Source of the DNA: Ascarosepion bandense
Lineage: Eukaryota; Mollusca; Cephalopoda; Sepiida; Sepiidae
Assembly: GCA_037127315.1 (NCBI GenBank)
Contig: JBBBDQ010000330.1
Span: 6,555,001-6,619,000, forward strand
Direction: 5' to 3'
DNA: 64,000 nucleotides
In this document: positions 44,700 through 55,069 of the stretch, in pieces
Position numbering within the stretch: position 1 is the stretch's first letter
How the letters are laid out: every line of letters begins with the position of its first letter
Translations under genes and position numbers: made by a program
Notes under the pieces: generated by a model
What the model saw: the letters and a program-made list of their open reading frames with translations, nothing else
Told to the model about the DNA's origin: nothing
Databases searched by the model: none

Positions 44700-45140
44700 T
44701 GCACCTGCAAGACTTAGTAGTAATAATAAAACAGTGCTCTAAGTAAAAAAAAAAAAAACATTGTTAGAATTTATGAAGTTGTTCCTCACGGATTGATGCA
44801 AATCCCCTGATGAGAAGGCAGAGTGATTCTCAGAGGATCCATGAAACTCTGGCATTAGGATGCTGACGGTAAGTTAAGTTACCTAAGGGACAAACCTTTG
44901 ATTTGTATTAATTGTCTCTCTATATATAATTGTGTATTTGGGAGGCAATCCCATTTTTAAACAAATTTTGTTAAAAAATTGACTAGATTAAGGTTCTTAC
45001 TTAAATTTTTTTTGGGGGGGTTCCTATATTTTTTCTTTTCTTAGACATACAGAATATTTAGACAATTTCTACATATTTTATGTCCAGAAAAGAAAAAAAA
45101 ATTAAATCAAAAACTTAATCAGAGTACCTTATTAGTTGTT
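44700..45140. other. Spacer, nothing recognised
   Basis: Contains a G-run at 45012-45020 and A-rich sequence. No coding or repeat family identified. Confidence 0.35.
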
Positions 45141-45149
45141 TTTATAAAA

Positions 45150-45830
45150 ACTTATGTTGACTGCACAATATGGTAGAGTCAGTTGGGCACTGTTTGAGAA
45201 AAAGACCACGATAATGCAATTCACTCTGCCAGAAATTTGGAAACAGCATGTTGCACTGCTTGGCATTTATGCCAAACTTCCAATATGAATATTTCAGTGT
45301 TTTGGTGTCAACCTGAGAACAGTGCAGAGTTGGAGGCGTCTAATAGTGATTACGAAGATGTTTGGAGTGATCACTAGTGGTGGGGACATTATGCCTCAGA
45401 CTCAAAACAGAGGTCTACATCAAGTGTGTTGAGAATTTAATGCTACCCTGGGTCAAGAGGTTAACTGCTAGTAGCCTGTATGTCTGACAACAAGACTCTA
45501 GACCATGCCATACAAGCAGGAAAACCCAGTCATGGCTGTCAGACAATTTCTGCTACCACATCACCACTTACGTCTGGCCGCATAACTCACCAAACTGCAA
45601 CCCCCTTGATTATTATTTCTGGGGCACAGTAGTGTGAGAGACTTGTACCACCAAAGATGAACTGAAAGCATGGATTATACTGACATTCACCAATCTAAAC
45701 AAGGATACTATCCAGAAGAGTTGCAGGAGATTAAAAATTTGTTGAATGGCGTGGTTGAAGCAAATTATTTTATTGAATAAATTTACTCTTCAATATTACA
45801 AGAAATTTTTGTGTAATTTTTGTAAATATC
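45150..45830 (+). mobile_element. Tc1-like element with internal deletion, copy 2
   Basis: The plus strand reads VSWALFEKKTTIMQFTLPEI, then NLRTVQSWRRL and, after the gap, a GVFGVITSGG-like part followed by VYIKCVENLMLPWVKR, PCHTSRKTQSWLSDNFCYHI, NSPNCNPLDYYFWGT and TTKDELKAW. The third acidic region (NSPNCNPLDYY) is that of DDE_3 transposases. Frameshifts and stops are present. N-terminal and C-terminal parts join at the same place as in copy 1 at 37325-37990. Confidence 0.7.
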
Positions 45831-45899
45831 TGTGTTAAAATAAGATGTGCTATTTTCACCCCCCTCCCCCCACCAATATTTAGTCGACACTTTATCCAT

Positions 45900-46560
45900 T
45901 GCACCTTGTGTGTGTGTGTACACAGACACAAAACAAAATGTTTGGAATTACTAAGTTTCATACCTTTTTGATGTTTTGATTTAATTAACTTCTACTAATC
46001 TATGATGAGGAAACTAACCCATTAAAAGGGGTTACCTAATTAAATAAAACCTGGTGAGGAATAATTACAGGTTGTTGCATAAGGTTAGTTCTAGCTTTGG
46101 TAAACTAACAAGAGCTTTACTGAAATGTGAACTTTGTATGGTATCAGAAATGCATATCTTTCTACTGGATTCTCCTTGTCTCTGAAAGCCATCATTTAGG
46201 GTAATATTGATCAATTTAGGAGTAATGGTCTTTCTTATTCCAAAAATAAATATTTCTGGCTTCAAGCAGAAGATGTGATAAAAAAAGTAATTAATAAAAG
46301 CTCAAGTAAAGAAAGAAGATTAACACATTAACTGCTGCAGAAATTTCTATCAATTGCAGTCGAGACACAGAATTGCAGTGATCAAAATTCTTATCAGCCA
46401 CACTACAATATTTCACTTATTCTTCAAAGTGGAGACTTATTAAACTTCTCAAAGAGACAGGATAAGATATATACTTCCCCATCTTTTTTAAACTATGGGT
46501 CTCCAAGCACATTTGTATGTAGGCAGGGGCAAAAAGTACTGAGTTTCATTAGATTATTAA
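45900..46560. other. Spacer, nothing recognised
   Basis: Short (TG)n at 45908-45919. A 66-codon minus-strand frame (46065-46265) has no known motif. Confidence 0.35.
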
Positions 46561-46569
46561 TGTATCTCA

Positions 46570-47330
46570 AGTCAATGTCTGGTAAAAATTCACCAATATT
46601 AACTATGCAGATGACCTAGCTATCACTGCAGGCAGAATAACCAATGCCATAATCCTCATACATCATTTAGAAAATTCTGTCAATGGTGTTGGACTATGTC
46701 AATGCCTATAAAACTGAGTTCATAGGCTTCAATCAGCAAGGCTCAATAGAGTCTTAGGTGAATCAATAGAATCAGTTGGATCTTTTTCATATCTAGATAG
46801 TGAAATAAATTCTATTGAAAAGGATGTGAAAATTTGCATAATTAAAGCCTGGACCACCTTTAATAAAATGGATGTAATCTGGAAATCTGATCTATCAGAC
46901 AACCTCAAGCAGAGATTCTTTTGTGCCACTGTAGATTTGTTTTTTATGTATGGTACCACTGCTTTAACTAAAACCCTTGAATCTAAGCTTGATGGAACCT
47001 ACACTCAGTTATTACGAGCTACACTTGACATCTCTTGGAGGTAACATCCAACTAAATCATAACCCTATGGACCCATCCCTGATATTTCTACCACCTTATG
47101 TGAATACAGAATGTGCTTTGCATGATACTGCTGGAGAGCAAAATAATAACTTGCAAGTGATCTACTGTTCTGGACACCTAAACATGGTGCTTGACGAGTT
47201 GTTTACCCAATGACCATCTATATTGATCAACTACATAATAATACAGAATGCCACTCTAATGACCTTCTGACCTTGATGCAGTACCATGATGGTTAGTATG
47301 ACAGACTAAATGAATATCTGAACTAGTTTG
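46570..47330 (+). pseudogene. Second non-LTR reverse transcriptase family, decayed
   Basis: The plus strand reads NYADDLAITAGRITNAIILI, then SVGSFSYLDSEINSIEKDVK, ICIIKAWTTFNKMDVIWKSD, LSDNLKQRFFCATVDLFFMY and LDGTYTQLLRATLDISWR. The order YADD, then 'FxYLGSxIxSxEKDIxxRIxxAWxAxxKLxxIWKS', is typical of a widespread non-LTR polymerase group in invertebrates. The YADD is intact but the preceding palm is missing. It is distinct from the CR1/Jockey-like and RTE-like copies. Confidence 0.7.
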
Positions 47331-47364
47331 ACTGAGTAATAATAATTGCTTTATAAAGATGTAT

Positions 47365-47640
47365 CAGATGTGCATTGTGGGGCAGTGGTTATCAGCTCAA
47401 AATGAGAAATCAAAGAGCCAAGTTTGAATTCCAGTTGAAATTGTTGCATTTAATTTTTCTTCTCCCTCCAGCTATGGGTTAAATAGCAGGACAGATTGAG
47501 TTCTATATCCTTAACTGGCAACCAGTCTACTGCAGAAAGTAATAGCAACCTACTGCAGGAAAATCTTCTGCTCAGTCAGTCATATCTTTCTTGTGATACG
47601 ATTGCCCAGGTGTGTATCACATACGGCACTTAACTGACTG
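47365..47640 (+). mobile_element. tRNA-derived SINE, family A, plus orientation
   Basis: The only long family A copy with the tRNA-like head on the plus strand: A-box-like tggggcagtggttatcagc and B-box-like aagtttgaattccag. The body with gggttaaatagcaggacaga and the (CTGA)n-like end cttaactgactgattg follow. Confidence 0.83.
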
Positions 47641-47822
47641 ATTGGATGGATTTCCAGAAACAAAAACTGGCTGATCTCTAGTCACAAACCCCTATACAAG
47701 GATAGACTTCTTGCCCAAGACACACTACTGATATGGCTGCAGTACATGTGGTGCCCCTACAACACTAAAGGGTTACAAGATTGTGATTATACACAAGTAA
47801 TTATAGTAATTCTAATCTAGAA

Positions 47823-48678
47823 CAGGGGTCAGCAACCTTTTGGAGAGTGAGGGGCAAAAAGCTATGTAGAGTTATGGGGGAGGGCCAAACAGCTATGGCT
47901 CCAGTGTCATGGAGAAGAACCATGTTATTAAATATGTGAATAAATTTTCTGTGTGTTTGAAGAAAGCAAGGATTCAATATAATTTAATTGTATTTAAACA
48001 ATATCACTAATTTTACTACCAAAATAAAAAAATTAAAAAATACAAACACATTTAACAAAAAAAATCTTTATTTTACTGTAGGAATAAAACAAACTACTAT
48101 CACAATCTACAAAATTATTTTCAATAACTTTTGCTTTAGAAAACTTATTTTAATTTTTTTCTTGTTTTTATTTACAAGAAAAGGAACTCTACCAGGAAGC
48201 AAAAAATTTCAGAGTTGCAGAAAGTATTTCACCTCTTTCTCAATCTGATAAAATAAACAGGTTTCTAAAGTATGAAAAAAAGAAAATATATGATGGAAAT
48301 TTTGTTAGAAAAAATATTGCATCTTAAAAATAAATGTTTCATAAATCAGTATTGAAAAAAATTCCATTAAATCAGTTGAAAACATTATTTTATATTCATA
48401 TAAAAGTACCCACTCACGAAAGAAATTTCACAGAAAAAATTAAAATGAGGCCGTACACTAATTTTGGTGATCCCTACAAATAAAAAAATAAAAGTAAAAC
48501 ACATTCTCCAGGTAAAAAATAATTATTCTTAAATTTCAACGCAATATATTCAGACTATCAACTCTCTCTTTGGTCTGATTTACCTATATTTATATCATGT
48601 CCAGAGTAAGGTAGTGGACTGAACAAGATTCACGCGAGGGCCGGATGTGGCCCGCAGGCCGGGGGCTGCCAAGTGCTT
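47823..48678 (+). mobile_element. Non-autonomous hAT element
   Basis: 856 bp flanked by an exact 8-bp direct repeat, atctagaa, at 47815-47822 and 48679-48686. The left end is caggggtcagcaaccttttg; the right end ggccgggggctgccaagtgc is an imperfect inverse match. 8-bp target duplications and CAGGGGT-type ends are hAT hallmarks. 'gccggatgtggcccgcaggc' near the right end is characteristic of a family seen in many animals. The interior is AT-rich with no transposase. Confidence 0.85.
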
Positions 48679-48827
48679 ATCTAGAAAGTCAAGATAAACA
48701 CGAAAAAAGGAATAGTCAGAAGCTTATCTATAATTACAGGTGATTATCACAGCTTATTTGGTTAATTATTGTTTAATGATTATTGGATAATCTATGTATT
48801 TTTCAAATAATCAACTGTAGAACCCAG

Positions 48828-49137
48828 ATCAGTCAGTTAAGTGCCATACGTGAAACAAGCTTGGGTGATCATGTCTCAAAAGAGACATGACTGACTGGGC
48901 AGAAGATTATCCCGCAGTAGTTTGCCATTGCTTTCTGCAGTAGACTGGTTGCCAGCCAAGGCTATAGAACCCAATCTGTCCTGTTATTTAACCCATAAAT
49001 GGAAGGAAGAGACGGATTAATACCTTTCCCAAGGGTATTTGCGTGTAAGTGAATGCAATGAATTCATCTGGAATTTGAACTTGGCTCCCGATTTCTTGTT
49101 CCGAGTTGATATCCAATGCACCACAACACACATCTAG
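48828..49137 (-). mobile_element. tRNA-derived SINE, family A
   Basis: From 'cagtcagttaagtgccatac' to 'ccaatgcaccacaacacaca'. Near full length and close to the family consensus. Confidence 0.86.
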
Positions 49138-49139
49138 AG

Positions 49140-50230
49140 CCTAGATAAATAAATGAAATTTTGCTTTCATTGTTCTTACAAGAAAATATTTTTAAAAAAA
49201 GGTTTTATTATGACAATAACTATAAGTTTTGATACTTGTTAAATGTTCACTTCCTTTATTTCAATTTTCTGATGAATCCTCCTTAATGATTGAATAAACT
49301 TCTTTCAAGTTCCATGACTACCCATGTAAATTCCCTTTTTGCAGTGTTAATTATTTGAGCTTAACAACGTCAACCAAATACTGTATTAACAATCATAAGT
49401 GTGAACACTAATCATTCCTTAAAGAAGTAATTGGGTACAAATGAAAAGATTTCAGATTGACAAGTTTTTCCATTTCACTGAAGCAGACAGCATTTCTGAT
49501 GTCTTTTCCATTTTTCCTTGCAATCATAGTGGAATATTCTATTATTTATGAGGTATTAGCAGGATGTAATATATGTGCTAAGTAACTCAGAAAGGATGGA
49601 ACAAGCATAATTATAATCTGATCATTGGTAACACATTTTATGACTTTTATAATTTATATTATTATAAAATTATAATTGGCTGAAAAGTTCTCAGTATAAC
49701 CCACTTTCCATAATGAGAACAAATAGCTAAATACCATTTCTTTTTGTTGTAGTGGAATATCCTGCTACCCTTCTGGTATAGTAGAATGGATGAGTCCATC
49801 TGTTATATGAGAGTCATAGCTACTGATTAGCAGGTAGTACATATTGCAGTAGACTAATCTCTCAGTGACACTCTCGTACAGAATAATCCGGTTTGCTCTA
49901 TGATGTCTGTATTTGGTAGTTTACCACTTATGTGCCCAATTGGTTTTTGTACCCTTCTCAATGATACAACACTTTTTGAAGGAGATTCTTGATCATACTG
50001 AGCACTTTTCATAGCTTCCTCATTGAAAGAGGTAGCACATATTATAACACCCAATAATAATAATAATGATTAAAATTATTTATAATAGTTTGAAAAAGTA
50101 AAAATAAATGTAAATAAAAAATCTAATATTTCAAAATATAAATGTATATATAAAAATTTATATTTGGACATCAACCTTTCTTTCAAAGATCTTTAACTAA
50201 ATATGGCTGACAAAGAAGATTTAATTATTT
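49140..50230. other. Spacer with an unidentified minus-strand ORF
   Basis: The 66-codon minus-strand frame at 49854-50054 (SFNEEAMKSAQYDQESPSKS, then VVSLRRVQKPIGHISGKL) has a less biased composition than neighbouring frames. It lacks an obvious splice donor and a recognised motif. It may be an exon-like relic or chance. Confidence 0.3.
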
Positions 50231-50234
50231 ATTC

Positions 50235-50347
50235 ACTTTTTCCAGCATCCTTACATTTTTCTGTTTTGTAGGACAATAAAAATTGTGGATAATTTTGTAC
50301 TCCCATACTCCTACAAAACAGAAAAACATAAGGATGCTAGAAAAACT
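50235..50347. repeat. Small foldback hairpin
   Basis: 'ttttccagcatccttacat ... tctgttttgtagga' pairs with 'tcctacaaaacaga ... ataaggatgctagaaaa'. Arms are about 38 bp with a ~37-bp loop. (TA)n lies just downstream at 50372-50392. Confidence 0.85.
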
Positions 50348-50394
50348 TACTAAAAACGAATTAAATTAAACATATATATATATATATATATAAA

Positions 50395-50750
50395 GGTATG
50401 TATGTATTTCACCAAACAAAATGACTGTGAATGACCATAAGTAAAATGCATTCTAACAATCATGAGTTAGTCAGCAACATTTATTTTGGAAAAACAGACA
50501 CTTTATATTTGCTTGGCAATTTCAAGATGTTACAATTTTTTTTTTTTTTTTTTTTTTTAATCATATCACCCTGAGCAAGGCGGTAACGCCACTGATGTGC
50601 AGGGGGCTACATAAGAGTGAAAAGATTGGAAAAGAGAAAGCCGGAAACCACATCCTAAACTGGGAACAAGGGATGAGCCTCTTCACCTGTTTAATAGACG
50701 TGGGTGGAGTGTGAACCGGGCGATAGTTTAGTCTATCTACTCCAATGGTA
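50395..50750 (-). mobile_element. tRNA-like SINE, family C
   Basis: The element itself is 50556-50750: poly-T at 50527-50558, the complement of the LINE-type tail (ctgagcaaggcggtaacgcc), the body (gccggaaaccacatcctaaa) and the head with B-box-like 'ggtggagtgtgaaccgggcg'. It matches the plus-strand copy at 30129-30356 throughout. Confidence 0.72.
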
Positions 50751-50934
50751 GTTGATGTATTTATACCTTACACACACACACACACCAATGAATCTCACCA
50801 TGGTGGGGATGCTTGTTGGGCCAAGATGAAAATGTTGTAAAATTACAAAAAAAAAATATGAAAAAACTGGCTTTACGCAAGGAATGAGGAAGATATACCC
50901 CAGTGATTGTAATAAAGAGTTCGGTTCGAATTTC

Positions 50935-51050
50935 CTAGCACCTGAAAAAGGCTGAGTGTACAACAGTTGAAACGTGGTACAAATGGCAACAAAGATGAAG
51001 ACAATAGTCGTCTGAATGTAAATACTACCTCATCTCAGAAATATAAACAA
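50935..51050. repeat. Dispersed repeat R1 fragment
   Basis: 'gtacaacagttgaaacgtgg', 'caacaaagatgaagacaata' and 'cctcatctcagaaatataaa' match R1 copies at 34560 and 35430. Confidence 0.6.
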
Positions 51051-51174
51051 ATACTAAAAAAAAAAAGAGAACTGCTCGATAAACAATAGGACCTTAGCAA
51101 AGAAGCATATTGCTAAAAGCAAAATAGTGCTCAACAATATATAAAACATGTATCATATGTTAGATATGGAGATT

Positions 51175-51305
51175 TTCTAAGTGCAGCTTAGATGTGTCAC
51201 AAGGCCGAAAGTATGAGACACCCAGTGAGGATCGAACTCACTACTCAATTGCAATGGTTCTAGCAAGACAAGCTTGCTAACCATTACATCATCTTGAGGT
51301 GCCCA
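51175..51305 (-). mobile_element. tRNA-derived SINE, family B
   Basis: Complement of family B. The A-box-like segment is in 'gatgatgtaatggttagcaa' (minus strand) and the B-box-like in 'gagttcgatcctcactggg'. The 3' part matches gtgccacatctaagtggcg-type sequence at 52520. Confidence 0.75.
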
Positions 51306-51309
51306 ATCA

Positions 51310-51650
51310 TATGTTAGATGTATGTTCATTGTTGGCATTGAATATTTTCTTAATGTCACAAACTGTTTGAAGAATTGGTAAGACAGAAATAAACTGTGAA
51401 ACTATATATTAGACAGTGTAGGCCAAAACTTACATTCTTTGATTTAATTAATTACTACCAAGTGAGGATTTTAAAACTATTTAAGCCATTAGTGCATGGC
51501 ACCCACCTTTGTTTTTTTTTTTACCTAAAATTTAAATTCCTGCAACCCTAAAATTACCATTAGCCAACAAGGTAGATTAAACAAAAAGAGCTAAAATTTT
51601 AAACAAACCTTTATACAGTAATATCTGAATTTCATTGGTATTATTATTAT
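51310..51650. other. Spacer, nothing recognised
   Basis: No coding or repeat signal beyond T-rich runs at 51512-51525. Confidence 0.35.
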
Positions 51651-51654
51651 TGTT

Positions 51655-52140
51655 TTTTTCTAATCATTTCACCCCAAACAAGGCAAAATTGCCACTGGTG
51701 CACAGGGGTTACATATGAGGTCAGTAATGAGAAAGTGGAACAAGTTACAGGGGTGTCTGAGAATGATCAAGAAAAGGATGAGAATACAGGTACGAAGAGG
51801 GCTGCATGAGAGTGGAGTGGAGTGGAAAGGAAGAAGATACAAGGGCTGTCAGGGAAAGAATGTGAGTAAAGGAGATAAGAGATGGCAACTGACTTTGCAT
51901 TTAAATTCTTGGAAATTGTAGTTGTCAGGGAAGCAAGTATATAGAAGGGAATTCCACAGATGGGGAGTGTGAGCAAAGAAGCTGTTAGAGTAGAAGTTGT
52001 GGTTACATTTGATTGGTTTTATTGTAAAAGGGTGAGACCTGGTCACTAGTCTAGTAGCTTGACTAAATTCATGCACCAGGGAGTTAAGCTCATCGGAATA
52101 ACTGATAAAACCCGTCAAGGAGAGAAAGTTCCTCTGTTTA
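51655..52140 (-). pseudogene. CR1/Jockey-like LINE C-terminus and tail
   Basis: The minus strand reads YSDELNSLVHEFSQATRLVT, then RSHPFTIKPIKCNHNFYSNS, FFAHTPHLWNSLLYTCFPDN and YNFQEFKCKVSCHL. The tail is the complement of 'aatcatttcaccccaaacaa' and 'ccactggtgcacaggggtta'. Well preserved over the last ~90 residues and 5'-truncated. Confidence 0.82.
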
Positions 52141-52410
52141 GAAGTGAGCTGTTAAATTAGTTTTGAAAAAGCATGAAACCTATTTTTAAGCAATTCTTTA
52201 AAATCCAGAGAGTGACATCAAACCTTTGGCCTAAAATATGTCTAAGTTTCTGCCTTTAAGTCATAAATATGATCATGAGCATTAATGAGTTTATATCATA
52301 CTGGATGAATCATCAGCTACTGTCGGATTAGAGAAAACCATATCAATAAGTTTTGTCTTTTTGTTATTTCTCCCAAACTCTGTTTTACCATCCATTTATT
52401 CAAACTTGGG

Positions 52411-52540
52411 CACCTTGGTGTGGTGTAATGGTTAGCAAGTTTGTCTAGCTAGAATCATTACAACTGAGAAGTGAGATCGATCCTCACTGGGTACCCCATA
52501 CTTTCGGCCTTGTGCCACATCTAAGTGGCGCTTAGAAAAT
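52411..52540 (+). mobile_element. Family B SINE, first of tandem pair
   Basis: Head gtggtgtaatggttagcaag, B-box-like gagatcgatcctcactggg, and 3' part cttgtgccacatctaagtgg. It is followed after 'cgcttagaaaatcaact' by the second copy. Confidence 0.82.
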
Positions 52541-52544
52541 CAAC

Positions 52545-52680
52545 TTGGGCACCTCAGCATGGTGTAATGGTTGGCAAGCTTTTTTGCTAGAACTTATTAC
52601 GACTGAGTAGCGAGTTCAATCCTCACTGGGTGCCCCATACATTTGGCCTTGTGCCACATCTAAGCAGAGCTTAGAAAATT
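52545..52680 (+). mobile_element. Family B SINE, second of tandem pair
   Basis: Same structure (atggtgtaatggttggcaag, gagttcaatcctcactggg, cttgtgccacatctaagcag). The pair is flanked by near-identical 'catttattcaa' (left, ~52393) and 'catttagtcaa' (right, ~52684), which looks like the target duplication of the whole insertion into the RTE-like copy. Confidence 0.82.
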
Positions 52681-53039
52681 AACCATTTAGTCAAGCTCAT
52701 CAAGTATGTTACGTTTTTCCAAGCACTACTTCCTCATTAAGTGTCCCACAAATTTCAACTGCCTCTTCCTGATGTTGAGTGTAAGTTTCCTTTTCATTTC
52801 CATTGTCTCCAAAATCTGACAGTTTGATCCATGGTATCCTCAGCAACTTTCTGTAGAACTCACAATACTAAATCCGAATGCCTATATATTCTTGCATCAT
52901 AAAATAAAATCAACATTTGTTTTATGCTAAATATCTCTCCGAAAAAGAAAGAAACTATGATCTTTTCAAAAATGCTGAAATTTTAAACAACTGTGGTTCT
53001 CTAGAAGATTGGTAAGAATACCATGAACTGAACAGATGA

Positions 53040-53350
53040 ATAGCAAGGAAGTTTGCAGAAAAAATAGAAAAAAAAAAGATTTTTATTCTTAGAATCAGAA
53101 AGAAAATTGAAATTTCTGGGACCCATGAGGAAAGATGGCTTGGAAAATCTAACACTCACAGTAGGTATAAAACATAAGGACAGATGGAAACTGTGAATAA
53201 TCTACTGAATAAGCTTGTGTAAATGAATGGCAATATAGGGAGTGAAAGGGATGATAAACAGACAAACCTTACTAAGAGTAACAAAAGATAGAAAATTATG
53301 GAGAGCCATGACTGTTTACATCTTGAAGGGATGTGGCACATAGAAAAATA
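53040..53350 (+). mobile_element. RTE-like LINE 3' fragment
   Basis: The plus strand contains, in shifting frames, IRKKIEISGTHEERWLGKSN, then NRxKTxGQ-like and DCLHLEGMWHIE. It follows the last ~110 residues of the family up to 'gatgtggcacatagaaaaat'. Very decayed. Confidence 0.65.
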
Positions 53351-53384
53351 TATGAAACAACTAAAGAAGCTATAAGGATAACAT

Positions 53385-53650
53385 TCACTTGATCAATTCA
53401 TGATAAAACTTTTTTATGGTGATTATTAAAATTTGTAATGCTCTGTTAACTGATGCTAAAGAAATATTAAAATTTTCCCAATCTTTTCCAGATTTTAATT
53501 TAATTTCTCCCAATGTCAAATGATGTTCTTTGACTAGTGTTTCAATTGAATTAACTACATCTTGAGTTATGTTAGTTCTTTGACTTCTGTCTTTCACAGA
53601 ATTTTTGGTTTTAAATGATTTTCTAAGCCATAATGCATTTAATTTCTATT
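53385..53650 (-). pseudogene. Transposase-type HTH N-terminus (IS630/Tc1-like)
   Basis: The minus-strand frame reads RSQRTNITQDVVNSIETLVK, then EHHLTLGEIKLKSGKDWENF, NISLASVNRALQ and IKKFYHELIK. The layout 'lt..v...i..lv.e...lTl.eIk.kl....n.SlaSVnRaLk...ITxKK' resembles the two-helix DNA-binding start of IS630/Tc1/DDE_3 transposases. No catalytic part follows on that strand. An alternative is a fragment of another HTH protein. Confidence 0.45.
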
Positions 53651-53940
53651 TTTTTTCCGGTATTCTTAAGCTGTACAGATTCCAGCATTACAAGCATTAC
53701 AAGCATAATTAAATTTATTTTTTCAATGCTTATTGAATTATATTTAATCAAAGTTTATTTAACTGAGGAATCATTTACAAAATTATTTTCAACTGTTTCA
53801 ATTGAATTCATCAAAGAATATTCTGTTCAAAAAGATCGTAAAATGATCAATTGAAATTTTCAAAAAGGGTAAATATGTTAGAATAACTTCAAATAATTAT
53901 AAATAAGCTAAAAGAAACACTCCTAACTCTTTTTTAAATT
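53650..53940. other. AT-rich spacer, nothing recognised
   Basis: A 73-codon plus-strand frame (53633-53854) is low in complexity and probably not coding. Confidence 0.3.
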
Positions 53941-53944
53941 CTTC

Positions 53945-54110
53945 TTGTATGTGATGTACCAGTTCAGGACATGGGAAATCATGGCATTTCAAAAATTCTT
54001 ATCCTTTGTAACTATTAGTAAGACTTATCTTCTCCCAATCTCTGATCTGCTATCCATTTACATAAACTTTTTAGGCAGGTTACTCACTGATTTATTCTGT
54101 CATCATTGAT
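53945..54110 (-). mobile_element. RTE-like LINE fragment, very short
   Basis: 'gtgatgtaccagttcaggac', 'gggaaatcatggc' and 'tctgctatccatttacataa' match the ordered landmarks of the minus-strand copy at 43250-43375. About 160 bp remain. Confidence 0.5.
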
Positions 54111-54189
54111 TGTTGATGGATTCATTTTATTGGTAGGTTATTTAAAGCCAGGAGATATATTTTAGATTGGGAGAATTTTTTTTTTTGAG

Positions 54190-54425
54190 ATAATAATAAT
54201 AATAATGGAGTTGTGGAAATTAAAATTGAAGTATGGAAAGATCCCAATATAACTTGGAGCATAGTAAAAACAGCCAAACCTTACAATGGTGGTAAAATAA
54301 GCAAATTATGCCAGGAGGAAAAATTGGCTATTATGTTGTTCCCAGACAGAAATGAATTACTAAATGAAAGAACAGAAATTATATTCAAGTGTAACCATAC
54401 TAATAAATACCTAGTAGGGTCTACG
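54190..54425 (+). pseudogene. PLE GIY-YIG endonuclease C-terminal part
   Basis: The frame at 54213-54440 reads EIKIEVWKDPNITWSIVKTA, then KPYNGGKISKLCQEEKLAIM and LLNERTEIIFKCNHTNKYLV. The order 'W.Lk....y.I.WSI...a.pY....++CxLCxxEKxxI...LLNxRxEI...CxHxNKfLL' is the second half of the GIY-YIG endonuclease domain of some Penelope-like elements. One cysteine of the LC pair is preserved. The upstream GIY and YIG motifs are missing. It runs directly into the 5S-like sequence. Confidence 0.6.
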
Positions 54426-54537
54426 GCTATATCGTGTTGAATACACCGGTTCCCATCTGATCACCGAAGTTAAGCAACATCGAGCCTGGTCAGTACTTAA
54501 ATGGGTGACCATTTGGGAATACCAGGTGCTGTAAACG
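54419..54537 (+). rRNA. 5S rRNA-like sequence (pseudogene or SINE head)
   Basis: About 119 bp match animal 5S rRNA end to end: gtctacggctatatcgtgtt at the start, ctgatcaccgaagttaagca in the middle, cctggtcagtactt, then gggtgaccatttgggaatac with aggtgctgtaaac at the end. Differences from the common animal sequence (for example ttaaatggg for ttggatggg, accattt for accgcct) are mostly transitions, so it is a decayed copy. The internal pol III control region is recognisable. No T-run terminator follows; instead a LINE-type leader begins. Confidence 0.85.
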
Positions 54538-54665
54538 TAAGGACCAAGAATGGTCCACCGGTCCTCCAGGTTTGGGGGTTGGGTGCAGGGCTAACAACCC
54601 TGCCCTGTAAAAAACAGTTTGTTACAGAAACAGCAACAAAAAGTTACTGTCCTATGCACCATTTG
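54538..54665 (+). other. GC-rich leader-like sequence downstream of the 5S-like unit
   Basis: Contains ccaccggtcctccaggtttg, ggttgggtgcagggctaaca and accctgccctgtaaaaaaca, then tttgttacagaaacagcaac. From memory this resembles leader sequence of endonuclease-RT type LINEs in invertebrates; that link is an inference. From 54666 to 55069 the sequence is AT-rich with no match to anything else in the window. Confidence 0.4.
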
Positions 54666-55069
54666 GGTGTGATGGATAAATGATGAGAATCATACAATCA
54701 TGGATGAAAGTGTTCCGAGACCTTTAAGTAACTCCTAATTTTGAAAATTGTGTCTTCATAAAAGGTCTCTGTTACGTGAGCATCTGAAAAACAGTAAAAC
54801 ATATTGACAGGGAAGCCAGGTCAACATATACTTTCTGAGTTTTAAGTTCAGCAATTTTCCCTTTCACACTTTTTGACCAATGGAGCTGATTGTTTACATT
54901 TGCTCCGTAAAATATCTAAAATGGTTGTTAAATTACATTACATACAGAAATTGAATCATGTGTCAAACACGACTAATATATTCTTTTATTTTTTTTAAAA
55001 AAAAAGTGTTTTTTCAAACAAAAACAAAATATGTAAAAAAAATGCCAATGGTTAATTTAATTATGTAAG

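Larger units (their letters stand above)
52355..52870 (-). mobile_element. RTE-like LINE fragment split by two SINEs
   Basis: RTE-like 3' sequence on the minus strand starts at about 52367 (ctcccaaactctgttttacc, as at 43345). It is interrupted at 52410 and resumes at about 52682 (catttagtcaagctcatcaa ... tcctgatgttgagtg ... ctttctgtagaact). The reading matches the RKRQLKF...LSIRKRQ and MWFYRKLLRI regions with frameshifts. Confidence 0.72.

Noticed and set aside
44780..44880. Possible host exon before a gtaagt motif
   Set aside because: All three plus-strand frames are interrupted by stops and no acceptor with an open frame was found.
54419..54537. Functional 5S rRNA gene
   Set aside because: Several substitutions at conserved positions, no T-run terminator and no tandem array make a pseudogene or retroelement head more likely.
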